Below, in pieces: positions 7,635 to 15,345 of a stretch of 42,799 bases of DNA. The translations under genes were made by a program, and so were the position numbers. Source of the DNA: an uncultured Actinomycetes bacterium. Lineage in GTDB: Bacteria > Actinomycetota > Thermoleophilia > Solirubrobacterales > 70-9. Every line of letters starts with the position of its first letter. Within the stretch, counting starts at the first letter, position 1. The stretch lies in assembly GCA_946482365.1 (NCBI GenBank), contig CAMLQY010000015.1, positions 1-42,799 of the forward strand, read 5' to 3'. Under the pieces are notes generated by a model. It saw only the letters and a list, made by a program, of their open reading frames with translations. It searched no databases and was not told the DNA's origin.

Positions 7635-8000
7635 CTAGGAGGCGCCGGATTCCGCTTCCTTGCGACCCACGACCGCCTCCTTGACCTCGCGCACGTCGCG
7701 CCCGATCGCATCCAGCCGCTCGAGGACCGCCTGCTCGAAGGACTCGCCGCCGCCGACCCTTCCGGCGGCATGCAGCAGCTCGGCGGTCTCGACCCCGAGG
7801 GCCTTGGCGATGCGTTCGATGACCTCGTCCGGGGGAGGGCCCTGACTGCCCAGCTCCACGCGGGAGAGGTTGGATGCTGACATCGGGATGCGCTTGGCGA
7901 GCTGGTCCAGGGTGTAGCCGCGGTCGCGGCGCAGCTTACGCAGCAACGCACCGAGGGCAAGTGCCCGCTTGGCCTCGCTCTTTCCTCTCGGGTTGGCCAT
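7635..8000 (-). CDS. XRE family helix-turn-helix regulator
   Basis: The start is taken at ATG 8000 because AAGGAGG sits eight bases upstream; longer in-frame starts lack this. The 121-residue product has a Lys/Arg-rich head (MANPRGKSEAKRALALGALL) and an HTH_3 domain at residues ~22-80 (LRKLRRDRGYTLDQLAKRIP, MSASNLSRVELGSQGPP, IERIAKALGVE). It ends in a short helix rich in Glu and Val (LERLDAIGRDVREVKEAVVG) that may mediate oligomerisation. It has no sensor domain. It is divergent from the sulfate transport operon across 329 bp, so it is one possible regulator of that operon, but nothing in the sequence proves it. Only ten bases separate its stop from the PBP stop. Confidence 0.88.
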   Translation of the reverse strand: MANPRGKSEAKRALALGALLRKLRRDRGYTLDQLAKRIPMSASNLSRVELGSQGPPPDEVIERIAKALGVETAELLHAAGRVGGGESFEQAVLERLDAIGRDVREVKEAVVGRKEAESGAS

Positions 8001-8200
8001 GGGCCAACCTCCTTCGAGCATAAACACGCGGTCCCCTTGCCGTTCCCGCAAACCAGTAGATAGCCCGTAGGTCCGGTATCTTGCCGCCGGCCTGGTCAGG
8101 ACGGGAACCGTTGTCAGCCTCGAACTGGCCAGGCCTCTCTCGACTATCCCTACGCCGTTTCGGATCGGCCCCTTCCGGGATGCGCGAAATGTCTCGGTGC

Positions 8201-8233
8201 CCGCCCCGGGAATTGACCCCGGGCGGTCTTTTC
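8201..8233 (+). terminator. Hairpin with T-rich tail upstream of the sulfate operon (possible attenuator)
   Basis: CCGCCCCGGG (8201-8210), loop AATTGA, CCCCGGGCGG (8217-8226): nine of ten pairs, with one C/C mismatch. It is followed by TCTTTTC. It looks like an intrinsic terminator on the plus strand although no gene ends here. It may end a small or leader RNA, or transcription reading out of the region. Confidence 0.5.
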
Positions 8234-8278
8234 GACTTTGCCGATCAACATTGTGCTAGGGTGCCTGCCTCATTTAGA

Positions 8279-8308
8279 ACTAAGTCAGTCAAAAAACTAA
8301 ATCAGTCA
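8279..8308 (+). promoter_or_regulatory. Tandem Rrf2-like operator sites of the sulfate operon
   Basis: Two 13-bp copies, ACTAAGTCAGTCA (8279-8291) and ACTAAATCAGTCA (8296-8308), start 17 bp apart and differ at one base. Each contains ACT-N5-AGTC. The second copy fits the core of the IscR type 1 site (ACT-R-W-W-W-Y-AGTC), an Rrf2-family operator. They lie between a plausible -10 and the start codon, a natural place for repression of sulfate uptake. No Rrf2 gene is in the window. Confidence 0.5.
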
Positions 8309-8329
8309 ACAAAGAAGGGATTCTGTTTC

Positions 8330-9364
8330 ATGAGAGCAGCTCGCAAGTCGACCCGGCATAGAGTCAGCTTCGCCCTCCTCTTCGCACTGGCGGTCACCGC
8401 CATGGTCGTCGTCGCGGGCTGTGGGGGAGGAGACGGCTCGGCGACCGGATCGTCGAGTGACAAGCTCGCCGTGGTCGGCTACTCGACTCCCGAGGCCGTC
8501 TACGAGGAAGCGCTCGAGCCCGGGTTCGAGGCGACCTCGGAGGGTGGGGGCGTCAGCTTCAGCAACTCCTTCGGCGCCTCCGGCGACCAGAGCCGCGCGG
8601 TCGAGGCGGGCCAGCCCGCGTCGGTCGTCCACTTCGCGCAGGGCGGCGACATGATCCGCCTGGTCGAATCGGGCCAGGTCGCGCCCGACTGGGACAAGAA
8701 CGAGCACAAGGGAATCGCCCAGGACTCGGTCGTCGTGATGACCGTCCGCAAGGGCAACCCCGAGGGCCTCGAGTCGCTAGACGACCTGCTGACCGAGGAC
8801 GTCGAGATCATCACGCCCAATCCCTTCAGCTCCGGCGCCGCGCGCTGGAACATCATGGCGATCTACGGCTCGCAGCTGCACCAGGGCAAGTCCCCCGAGG
8901 AGGCGCTCGACGCGGTCAAGACCGTGCTGGAGAAGACGGCCGTGCAGCCAGGCAGCGCCCGTGACGCGCTCGCCGCCTTCACCCAGGGCGCGGGAGACGT
9001 GCTGCTCGGCTACGAGAACGAGGCGATCAAGGCCCAGGAAGAGGGCGAGGACGTCGACTACGTCATCCCGCCCTCGACGATCCTGATCGAGACCCCTATC
9101 GCTGTCACCAAGGAAGCCCCCGAGGCGGCTCAGGCCTTCCTCGACTTCATCTGGTCGAACGAGGGCCAGGAACTCTGGGCCGAGAACGGCTACCGGCCGG
9201 TCGACAAGAGTCTGGTCGACCCGAAGCAGTTCCCGACCCCCGAGGACCTCTTCACGATCGCCGAGTTCGGCGGCTGGGAAAAGGTCAATGACGAGTTCTT
9301 CGACGACGAAACCGGCTCCGTGGCCGAGATCGAGAAGGAACTCGGAGTCTCGACGAGCGGCTGA
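8330..9364 (+). CDS. sbp: Sulfate ABC transporter substrate-binding lipoprotein
   Basis: The 344-residue protein starts at ATG 8330 behind AAGAAGGGA. It has a lipoprotein signal peptide: basic head, hydrophobic core, and lipobox ending VVVAGCGGG with Cys31 as the lipidated residue. The mature domain is the CysP/Sbp type of periplasmic-binding fold: KLAVVGYSTPEAVYEE, SFGASGDQSRAVEAGQPASV, DSVVVMTVRKGNP and TPNPFSSGAARWNIMAIYG. The serine and Asn-Pro-Phe-Ser segments are those that hold sulfate in known structures. It captures sulfate (or thiosulfate) outside the membrane and delivers it to CysTW. It is the first gene of a four-gene transport operon. Confidence 0.95.
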   Translation: MRAARKSTRHRVSFALLFALAVTAMVVVAGCGGGDGSATGSSSDKLAVVGYSTPEAVYEEALEPGFEATSEGGGVSFSNSFGASGDQSRAVEAGQPASVVHFAQGGDMIRLVESGQVAPDWDKNEHKGIAQDSVVVMTVRKGNPEGLESLDDLLTEDVEIITPNPFSSGAARWNIMAIYGSQLHQGKSPEEALDAVKTVLEKTAVQPGSARDALAAFTQGAGDVLLGYENEAIKAQEEGEDVDYVIPPSTILIETPIAVTKEAPEAAQAFLDFIWSNEGQELWAENGYRPVDKSLVDPKQFPTPEDLFTIAEFGGWEKVNDEFFDDETGSVAEIEKELGVSTSG

Positions 9365-9373
9365 GCGCCGACG

Positions 9374-10276
9374 ATGGAGGGGCACCCGGCAACTTTGACA
9401 ACGGTTCCACCCCGGGCAGGCATCCGCCTGCCCGGGCTCGGCGCCGGGCTCGGCCGCGGCTTGGTCGTCCTATACCTGTCGCTGATGGTGATGCTGCCAC
9501 TGGCGGCGGTGGTCGACGAGTCGCTGACCAACGGGCTCGACGCCTTCTGGAGCGCGGTCACCGGCGACCAGGCGATGGCGGCGCTGAAACTGACCGTCGT
9601 CTGCTCGCTGATCGTGGTGGCGATCAACGCCTTCTTCGGCACGGTCATCGCCTGGGTCCTTGTCCGCGACGAGTTCCCGGGCAAGGGAGCGGTCAACGCG
9701 CTGATCGACCTGCCCTTCGCCCTGCCCACGATCGTCGCCGGCCTCACCCTGCTGACCCTCTACGGGTCGGACAGCCCGATCGGGCTCAACGTCGCCTTCA
9801 CCCGGGTGGCGGTGGTGATGGCGCTCTGCTTCATCACCCTTCCCTTCGTCGTCCGCTCGGTGCAGCCGCTGCTGATGGAGATGGACCGGGAGATGGAGGA
9901 GGCGTCGACCTCGCTCGGCGCCGGCGGCTTCACCACCTTCCGCCGCATCATCTTCCCCAACCTGATGCCCGGGATCATCGCCGGGGTCATGCTCGCCTTC
10001 GCGCGGGCGCTGGGCGAGTACGGCTCGCTGATCCTGATCTCGGGCAACATCCCCTTCGAGACCGAGGTCTCCTCGGTCTTCATCCGCAGCCAGATCGAGT
10101 CCGGCAACGTCCCCGGCGCCTCGGCCGTCTCGGTCGTCCTGCTGTCGCTCTCGGTGCTGATGCTGATTCTCGTCAGCCTCTTCGCCCGTTCCGGTGCCCA
10201 CGGCGAGAAGCGGGGCATCCTGGTCCGTACGATCCACCGCGTCATCGGTCGCTCGCAGGGGGTGGGCGGAGGATGA
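9374..10276 (+). CDS. cysT: Sulfate ABC transporter permease CysT
   Basis: The 300-residue integral membrane protein has about six transmembrane helices in the MetI-like permease fold. It contains [20 protein letters not shown] and the cytoplasmic EAA-type loop [26 protein letters not shown] (within 9898-9975), which docks on the ATPase. [22 protein letters not shown] is characteristic of CysT/CysU. It pairs with CysW to form the sulfate channel. It starts ten bases after the binding-protein gene and overlaps cysW by four bases. A clear Shine-Dalgarno sequence is not visible, consistent with coupling to the upstream gene. Confidence 0.96.
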   Translation: MEGHPATLTTVPPRAGIRLPGLGAGLGRGLVVLYLSLMVMLPLAAVVDESLTNGLDAFWSAVTGDQAMAALKLTVVCSLIVVAINAFFGTVIAWVLVRDEFPGKGAVNALIDLPFALPTIVAGLTLLTLYGSDSPIGLNVAFTRVAVVMALCFITLPFVVRSVQPLLMEMDREMEEASTSLGAGGFTTFRRIIFPNLMPGIIAGVMLAFARALGEYGSLILISGNIPFETEVSSVFIRSQIESGNVPGASAVSVVLLSLSVLMLILVSLFARSGAHGEKRGILVRTIHRVIGRSQGVGGG

Positions 10277-11139
10277 CTCCCACCGCTCCAGCCAAGTGGG
10301 GCCTGCGCACCCTCGCCTTCGGCTACCTCGGCCTGCTCCTGCTGGCCCCGGTCGCGATGATCTTCTACAAGACGTTCGAGCACGGGCTCGGGCCGCCGGT
10401 CGAGGCGATGACCTCGCCCGAGGCGCTGCACTCGATCCAGCTCACCCTGCTGATGGTCGCCGTGGCGGTGCCGCTGAACACGATCTTCGGCGTCGGCTGC
10501 GCGCTGCTGCTGGTCCGCCATCGCTGGTGGGGCAACGGCGTGGTCGACGCGATCATCAACCTGCCCTTCGCGATCTCGCCGATCGTGGTCGGCCTCTCGC
10601 TCTTCCTGCTCTACGGCAACGACGGCTGGTTCGGCCCGGCGCTCACGGAAGCGGGCTTCGAGGTCCTCTTCTCCTGGCCGGCGATGGTCCTCGCCAGCAT
10701 CTTCGTCTCGCTGCCCTTCGTCGTCCGCGAGACGGTGCCGGTGCTGCAGGAGATCGGCACCGAGCAGGAGCAGGCCGCCTCGACCCTCGGCGCCAACGCC
10801 TGGCGGACCTTCTGGCGGGTGACCCTGCCGGCGATCCGCTGGGGCGTCGCCTACGGCGTCGTGCTGACCACCGCCCGCGTGCTGGGCGAGTTCGGAGCGG
10901 TGACGATCGTCTCCGGCAGGATCTCCGGCGAGACCGAGACCCTGCCGCTGTTCGTCGGCAGGGCCTTCGAGCAGTTCAACGAGGAAGCCGCCTACGCCGG
11001 GGCGATCGTGCTCGCCCTGCTCGCCCTGACCACGCTGTTGCTGATGAGCGTCGGCGGCCGCAAGGCAAAGGCGAGCGGCGGCTCGCTCCCCGCCGCCGAG
11101 CTGGCGGTCTCAACTCCCAACCAGAAGGAGGGTTCCTGA
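10273..11139 (+). CDS. cysW: Sulfate ABC transporter permease CysW
   Basis: The 288-residue partner permease has the same fold as CysT: about six transmembrane helices, the [20 protein letters not shown] block, the EAA loop ([20 protein letters not shown]) and [20 protein letters not shown]. The LGEFGAV wording is typical of CysW rather than CysT. It overlaps cysT by four bases at its start (ATGA) and shares one base with cysA at its end (TGATG), so the proteins are probably made in matched amounts. Confidence 0.96.
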   Translation: MTPTAPAKWGLRTLAFGYLGLLLLAPVAMIFYKTFEHGLGPPVEAMTSPEALHSIQLTLLMVAVAVPLNTIFGVGCALLLVRHRWWGNGVVDAIINLPFAISPIVVGLSLFLLYGNDGWFGPALTEAGFEVLFSWPAMVLASIFVSLPFVVRETVPVLQEIGTEQEQAASTLGANAWRTFWRVTLPAIRWGVAYGVVLTTARVLGEFGAVTIVSGRISGETETLPLFVGRAFEQFNEEAAYAGAIVLALLALTTLLLMSVGGRKAKASGGSLPAAELAVSTPNQKEGS

Positions 11140-12179
11140 TGGGAATCGCAGTCGAGGGAGCGTGCAAGCGCTTCGGTGACTTTCAGGCTCTGGACAACGT
11201 CTCGATCGACGTGCCGGAAGGCTCGCTGACCGCCCTGCTCGGGCCCAGCGGCAGCGGCAAGTCGACGCTGCTGCGGGCGATCGCCGGGCTGGAGACGCTC
11301 GACGCCGGCCGCGTGACGATCAACGGCGAGGACGCGACGGCGCTGCCGGCACAGAAGCGCGAGGTCGGCTTCGTCTTCCAGCACTACGCCGCCTTCAAGC
11401 ACATGACGGTGTTCGGCAACGTCGCCTTCGGCCTCAAGATCCGCAAGTGGGACAAGCCCCAGATCGAGGCGCGGGTGCACGAGCTGCTGCGCCTCGTGCA
11501 GCTCGACGGGCTGGCGGAGCGCTATCCCGACCAGCTCTCCGGCGGGCAGCGTCAGCGCATGGCGCTGGCCCGGGCGCTGGCGGTCGAGCCTCAGGTCCTG
11601 CTGCTCGACGAGCCCTTCGGGGCGCTCGACGCGAAGGTGCGCAAGGACCTGCGCACTTGGCTGCGCCGCCTCCACGACGAGATGCACGTGACGACGATCT
11701 TCGTCACCCACGACCAGGAGGAGGCGATGGACGTCGCCGAGCAGCTGGTCGTGATGAACGAGGGGAGGGTGGAGCAGTCGGGCAGCGCCGACGAGCTCTA
11801 CGACCACCCGGCCAACGAGTTCGTGATGAGCTTCGTCGGCGAGGTCAACCGGCTCGGCGAGGACTTCGTGCGCCCGCACGACATGGCCGTCGGGCTCGAC
11901 CGCGACGACGGTGCCGAGGAGGCGATGGTGCAGCGCATCGTCGCCCTCGGTTTCGAGATCCGGGTCGAGTTCGTGCTCGGCGACGGCACCGAGGTCTGGG
12001 CCCAGCTGACCCGCGCCGAGCTCCAGAAGCTGGAGCTGCGCGAGGGCCAGATCGTCTACCTGCGGCCCGGGCAGGCCAAGAGCTTCAGCGGTGATGTCCC
12101 GCCGCCCGGGGGGGATGGGGCCTCGACTCCCCGTTCCCCAGACGGCGGCGGCGACGCAGAGGTATCTGCAGCCGCCTGA
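11139..12179 (+). CDS. cysA: Sulfate ABC transporter ATP-binding protein CysA
   Basis: The 346-residue ATPase starts at ATG 11139, overlapping the cysW stop by one base; AGAAGGAGGG precedes it. Walker [10 protein letters not shown] is at residues 35-43, followed by the Q-loop ([17 protein letters not shown]), the ABC signature [15 protein letters not shown], Walker [13 protein letters not shown] and the H-loop [12 protein letters not shown]. The C-terminal ~110 residues form the TOBE-like regulatory region seen in CysA ([13 protein letters not shown]), ending in a disordered Gly/Pro/Ala tail. It drives sulfate import by CysTW. It is the last gene of the operon, with a strong hairpin ten bases downstream. 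Confidence 0.97.
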   Translation: MGIAVEGACKRFGDFQALDNVSIDVPEGSLTALLGPSGSGKSTLLRAIAGLETLDAGRVTINGEDATALPAQKREVGFVFQHYAAFKHMTVFGNVAFGLKIRKWDKPQIEARVHELLRLVQLDGLAERYPDQLSGGQRQRMALARALAVEPQVLLLDEPFGALDAKVRKDLRTWLRRLHDEMHVTTIFVTHDQEEAMDVAEQLVVMNEGRVEQSGSADELYDHPANEFVMSFVGEVNRLGEDFVRPHDMAVGLDRDDGAEEAMVQRIVALGFEIRVEFVLGDGTEVWAQLTRAELQKLELREGQIVYLRPGQAKSFSGDVPPPGGDGASTPRSPDGGGDAEVSAAA

Positions 12180-12188
12180 AGGGGCGAC

Positions 12189-12227
12189 GGGACGGGGTGC
12201 CCTTTTTGCCGGGTGGCACCCCGTCCC
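12189..12227 (+). terminator. Terminator of the sulfate operon
   Basis: Perfect 13-bp inverted repeat GGGACGGGGTGCC (12189-12201) / GGCACCCCGTCCC (12215-12227) with a 13-base loop that contains CTTTTT. It lies ten bases after the cysA stop codon. Confidence 0.85.
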
Positions 12228-12296
12228 ATCTCGCCATCCATTTTGCGCTCCCTCGGGGATGCGCGCGTTTGCGCGAGCGAAAGGTCAGGTGCTATT

Positions 12297-12319
12297 CTTG
12301 AGTTAGATAATCAAGAAAC
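12297..12319 (+). promoter_or_regulatory. Palindromic operator with overlapping -10-like box before the 75-aa gene
   Basis: TTCTTGA, nine-base spacer, TCAAGAA: a perfect 7+7 bp inverted repeat. The spacer includes GATAAT-like sequence (TTAGATAAT), close to a -10 consensus. The site ends about 17 bases before ATG 12336. A repressor bound here would block the promoter. This start region is notably AT-rich for the window. Confidence 0.55.
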
Positions 12320-12335
12320 ACTAGAAAGGACTCCA

Positions 12336-12563
12336 ATGAAATCGCCACCAGACCACACGACCTTCGTCTCGCGCGGCCGGCTGAACGGCGTCCTGCGCCA
12401 GCAGCCCAGCGGTGGCCCGACCGAACGGGGGACCACGCAGCCCGGGCGTGAGCACAGCGTCGACGAGCTGGACACCCAGACCTTCGAAGCTCTCTATTAC
12501 CGCGCCCGCCTCATCCTCGGCGACTCGCTGCCGCGACCGGGTCGCTTTCAGATCCGCGGCTAG
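12336..12563 (+). CDS. Small protein of unknown function downstream of the sulfate operon (75 aa)
   Basis: ATG 12336 follows AGAAAGGACTCC, a good ribosome-binding site, and the AT-rich operator-like palindrome. The 75-residue product is hydrophilic and has no signal peptide or membrane segment. Visible pieces are FVSRGRLNGVLRQQPSGG in the first half and a likely helix DELDTQTFEALYYRARLILG near the end. No cysteines are present. I recognise no family. The strong start signals and good codon use argue that it is real. Its position after cysPTWA, behind its own promoter, suggests but does not show a link to sulfur status. Its TAG stop shares CTAG with the opposite-strand PhoD gene. Confidence 0.65.
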   Translation: MKSPPDHTTFVSRGRLNGVLRQQPSGGPTERGTTQPGREHSVDELDTQTFEALYYRARLILGDSLPRPGRFQIRG

Positions 12564-14203
12564 GCGATGCGGCGCTCGAAGGTCTTCTCGAGTGCCTGCT
12601 CCTCATCGTCGTCGGCGACGGTCTTGTCGAGGCGGGCGATCGCCTTGCGGCCGTCGAGGCGCAGGGTGGCGACCTGATTGTCGAAGTAGGGCCCCTCGAG
12701 CAAGCGCCAGCGGATGCCGGGGTCGGGGGAGCCGGCGAGGTGGGCCAGTCCGCGAGCCGCGGCGGCGAAGGGGCGGGAGAAGCCGGTCCGGATGACCTGG
12801 CGCTCTTTCGCGTCGAGGGGGTTGCGGTATGGGGAGCAGACGGCTTGGTATACGGCGCTCTGCACGCCTGCCTCGGGCCGGAAGGCGACGTCGCAGAGGT
12901 AGGCGTGGTGGACGTCGCCCGAGAGCAGCACGATCGATGCCGGCGGCTTGCCGCGCTTGCCGGAGCCGACCTCTTCGAGCAGTTTGCGCAGGCGCTGGAA
13001 GGAGAACTGGAATGCGGCCCAGTGGTCGAAGTCGAGGGCACGCCGCAGCCGCTCGCTGGCGCGCGCGACCGGCTTGCCCCAGGCGCCGTCGCAGAGTCGC
13101 TCGTTCCAGGCCTCGAGGTGGTGGAAGCCGGGCGAGAGCAGGTAGGGGACGGTCGTCGCCAGCAGCAGATGGTCGTAGTCGCCGCTGGCGTGGTCGACGA
13201 TCCACTCCCAGACCTCGTCGTCGAAGATCGAGCGGCGCTCCTCGGAGAGCACCCGGGAGGCGCGCGAGTCGAGGAAGATCACCCGCACCCCGTCGAGGTC
13301 ACGGCAGTAGCTCCAGCGCGTGCCGGCAGCGGTCGATTCGATCTCCCGTGCCCAGTCGCGCAGCACCTCGGTCGCGTCGGGGTTGCCCCGCACCTTGGCG
13401 TAGACGTCGTTGTCGTCGAGCTCGCGCGGCGAGAGGTTGCCGAGGTGCTGGTAGATCCAGTAGCTGGCTATGCCGTCGACGGCGCGCTCGTGCCACCACT
13501 CCTTGCGGTCCATCTCCTCATGCCAGGAGCGCGAGATGTTCCAGTCGTCGCTCATGTCGTGGTCGTCCCAGGCCATCGAGATCGAAACGGTCGAGAAGAG
13601 CCACCGAATCAGCGGATCGCTCCAGGACTCCTCGTAGAGCCAGGTGTACTCCTCGAAGTCGATCACCTCTTCGCCCGGGGGCTGGCTGACGTCGCGCTTG
13701 GCGCGGATCTTCTCGCGCGTGCGCGGCGAGGCCTCGTCGACGTAGACCTGGTCGCCGAGCAGGAAGAGCAGCTCGGGCCACTTGCTGCGCTCCTGGCGCG
13801 CCATCTGCGCGGCCAGCACACGCAGGGCGTCGAGCTCGTGGCCGTCGTCGTGCTCGTCCTGGGTCAGCGTGTACGGCTTCTCGTGAGGGAGGGCCACTCG
13901 GCAGGAGCCGAAGCAGACGTCGAGCGGCTTGCCGGCCTCGAGCGTGCGTATCGCGCTGGGCGGCAGATCGTGGTCCGTCGACGGCCAGGCGGGCTCGCCG
14001 TCGAGCGTCACCCCGTACTCGTAGAAACCGCCCGGCTCGAGCCCCTCGATCCGCACCAGCGTGTAGTGGTGTCCCGCGACCCCGAAGGTCCGCTCGCGAC
14101 GCCCGAGCACCTCGACCTCGCACGCTTCGTCGGTCTCGACCCAGACCGTCGCCTCAGTTTCCGAGACGTAGCGAAGCAGCGGCCCGAGGATGAGATTCGG
14201 CAT
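12560..14203 (-). CDS. PhoD-like metallophosphatase
   Basis: The 547-residue protein is near the usual length for PhoD-type enzymes. The N-terminal ~90 residues form a fibronectin-like beta-sandwich (LGPLLRYVSETEATVWVETD). The phosphatase core shows FGSCR, the metal-binding aspartate in LLFLLGDQVYVDE, AWDDHDMSDDWN, FLDSRASRV, and the late histidine pair in LSGDVHHAYL. Classical PhoD enzymes are calcium/iron phosphodiesterases, but no Tat or Sec signal peptide is present here, so this one appears cytoplasmic. Cytoplasmic relatives are widespread in actinobacteria and lack a defined substrate. It faces the phosphoribosyltransferase gene across a 344-bp divergent region. Confidence 0.9.
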   Translation of the reverse strand: MPNLILGPLLRYVSETEATVWVETDEACEVEVLGRRERTFGVAGHHYTLVRIEGLEPGGFYEYGVTLDGEPAWPSTDHDLPPSAIRTLEAGKPLDVCFGSCRVALPHEKPYTLTQDEHDDGHELDALRVLAAQMARQERSKWPELLFLLGDQVYVDEASPRTREKIRAKRDVSQPPGEEVIDFEEYTWLYEESWSDPLIRWLFSTVSISMAWDDHDMSDDWNISRSWHEEMDRKEWWHERAVDGIASYWIYQHLGNLSPRELDDNDVYAKVRGNPDATEVLRDWAREIESTAAGTRWSYCRDLDGVRVIFLDSRASRVLSEERRSIFDDEVWEWIVDHASGDYDHLLLATTVPYLLSPGFHHLEAWNERLCDGAWGKPVARASERLRRALDFDHWAAFQFSFQRLRKLLEEVGSGKRGKPPASIVLLSGDVHHAYLCDVAFRPEAGVQSAVYQAVCSPYRNPLDAKERQVIRTGFSRPFAAAARGLAHLAGSPDPGIRWRLLEGPYFDNQVATLRLDGRKAIARLDKTVADDDEEQALEKTFERRIA

Positions 14204-14547
14204 GGCACCCCTCTACCCGGATGCATCCCCACTCAGCCTCCTCGACGGAAGGTCAGTCCGCGCGGCCGCGCCTGCCTCACCCGCCAGGCACGCCTGGCGG
14301 GTGAGGAGTCGCTGGCGATGATCCGCGTCGGGCTGCGGGGCGCGCGTTTCGCCCGCGCCGTTGGCCGGGGCCGTCGACGCCGATCACGATCGGCTCCCTC
14401 CGTGCAGTCAGGTCCAGTGGGCCGGCTCTCTTCGCCATAGGCCGAATCTAAACCCCGCTCGCACCTTCGGATATCCGGGAAAAGCCGAACAGATGTGGGG
14501 CAATACCCCGATGATCCCGGCTCCGCGTCTCTGGACAATCGCCGAGG
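14204..14547. other. 344-bp divergent intergenic region with inverted repeats
   Basis: Holds a perfect 14-bp hairpin at 14275-14306 (listed separately) and a near-palindrome GCCGATC-AC-GATCGGC at 14379-14394. A 53-codon minus-strand frame (14277-14438) is not convincing as a gene. No tRNA or other RNA gene was recognised. Confidence 0.4.
14275..14306. repeat. Perfect 14-bp inverted repeat with 4-nt loop
   Basis: CCTCACCCGCCAGG (14275-14288), loop CACG, CCTGGCGGGTGAGG (14293-14306). It lies between divergent gene starts, so it does not terminate either flanking gene. It could be a leader-RNA hairpin of the PhoD transcript, an operator, or a dispersed intergenic palindrome. Confidence 0.7.
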
Positions 14548-15222
14548 ATGGCTTCGGCAAACGGGGATCTCCAGCCCACCCGGTTCCGCGACCGCCGCGA
14601 TGCCGGGCGCCGGCTCGCCGCCCGGTTGCTGCCGCTGGCGGCGGAGCGGCCGGTCGTCGTCGGGCTGCCGCGCGGGGGCGTCCCGGTGGCCGACGAGGTG
14701 GCGACGGCGCTGCGGGCGCCGCTCGAGATCCTCGCCGTGCGCAAGCTCGGTGCTCCCCATAACCCCGAGTACGGGATCGGCGCGATCGCCGAGGACGGCA
14801 CCCGCGTCTTCGATGCCGAGGCGCTGGCTGTGCTCGGTATCAACGGCGGCGTCCTCGATTCGATCGTCCTCCGCGAGACCGCGGAGCTGCGCCGCCGGGT
14901 CGCCGCATATCGCGGCGACCAACCGCCGATTGAGCTGCGGAATCGGACCGTGGTCGTCGTCGACGACGGTGTCGCCACCGGGGTCACCGACACCGCGGCG
15001 CTGCGAGCGATCCGTCGCCAGGGGCCGCGCCGCCTCGTCCTCGCTGTCCCAGTTTGCGCGCCGGACTCCGCGGCGCGGCTGCGAGGGGAGGCCGACGAGG
15101 TCGTCTGCCTGGTCGAACCGCCGCAGCTCTACGGCGTGGGTCAGTGGTACCGGGACTTCTCGCAGGTATCCGACCAAGAGGTGATCTCAGCTCTCGGCCA
15201 ACCCAGGAACGCCGCGGCATGA
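14548..15222 (+). CDS. Phosphoribosyltransferase-domain protein
   Basis: The 224-residue protein has the type I phosphoribosyltransferase fold. The PRPP-binding loop is VVVVDDGVATGVTDTAAL (around residues 134-151), and the early RPVVVGLPRGGVPVADEVA segment is the usual first strand and loop. LEILAVRKLGAPHNPEYGIGAIAEDG matches the stand-alone family often found beside erythromycin-esterase, dienelactone-hydrolase or stress genes. Its nucleobase acceptor is undefined and it may have a regulatory or salvage role. The ATG start was kept because the preceding bases are a plausible leader. The stop codon lies inside a perfect palindrome (15219-15232). Confidence 0.88.
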   Translation: MASANGDLQPTRFRDRRDAGRRLAARLLPLAAERPVVVGLPRGGVPVADEVATALRAPLEILAVRKLGAPHNPEYGIGAIAEDGTRVFDAEALAVLGINGGVLDSIVLRETAELRRRVAAYRGDQPPIELRNRTVVVVDDGVATGVTDTAALRAIRRQGPRRLVLAVPVCAPDSAARLRGEADEVVCLVEPPQLYGVGQWYRDFSQVSDQEVISALGQPRNAAA

Positions 15223-15232
15223 CGCGCGTCAT
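15219..15232. promoter_or_regulatory. 14-bp perfect palindrome, candidate operator
   Basis: ATGACGCGCGTCAT reads identically on both strands. It overlaps the phosphoribosyltransferase stop codon and lies 114 bases before the FAD oxidoreductase start. It could be a dimeric repressor site for that gene, or chance in GC-rich DNA. Confidence 0.35.
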
Positions 15233-15345
15233 CTGATCATCCGGCACGCTCTTTGCCAGTCCGGATCGGCCCCGCGGAAAATCCGTAGCCGAATCGGCGG
15301 GTTCCTGCGGATGGCCTCGGCTCCTCCCAGACGTAATGTCGTGTC

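Larger units (their letters stand above)
8001..8329. promoter_or_regulatory. 329-bp divergent control region of XRE gene and sulfate operon
   Basis: No gene is seen here. From left to right it holds the XRE ribosome-binding site, about 190 bp without recognisable structure, a GC-rich hairpin with a T-rich tail (8201-8233), a possible extended -10 (TGCTAGGGT, with TAGGGT at 8257-8262), two tandem ACT-N5-AGTC repeats (8279-8308), and AAGAAGGGA as the ribosome-binding site of the sulfate-binding protein gene. Confidence 0.6.

Noticed and set aside
4991..7960. 989-codon minus-strand open frame across the PBP and XRE genes
   Set aside because: Arg/Gly/Val-rich shadow of the PBP gene; it covers known genes with clear motifs on their own frames.
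14277..14438. 53-codon minus-strand frame containing REPIVIGVDGP, similar to the start of kinases or universal stress proteins
   Set aside because: Similarity ends after ~11 residues, the rest is arginine-rich low complexity, the stop falls in the 14-bp hairpin, and no ribosome-binding site is seen. At best a remnant.
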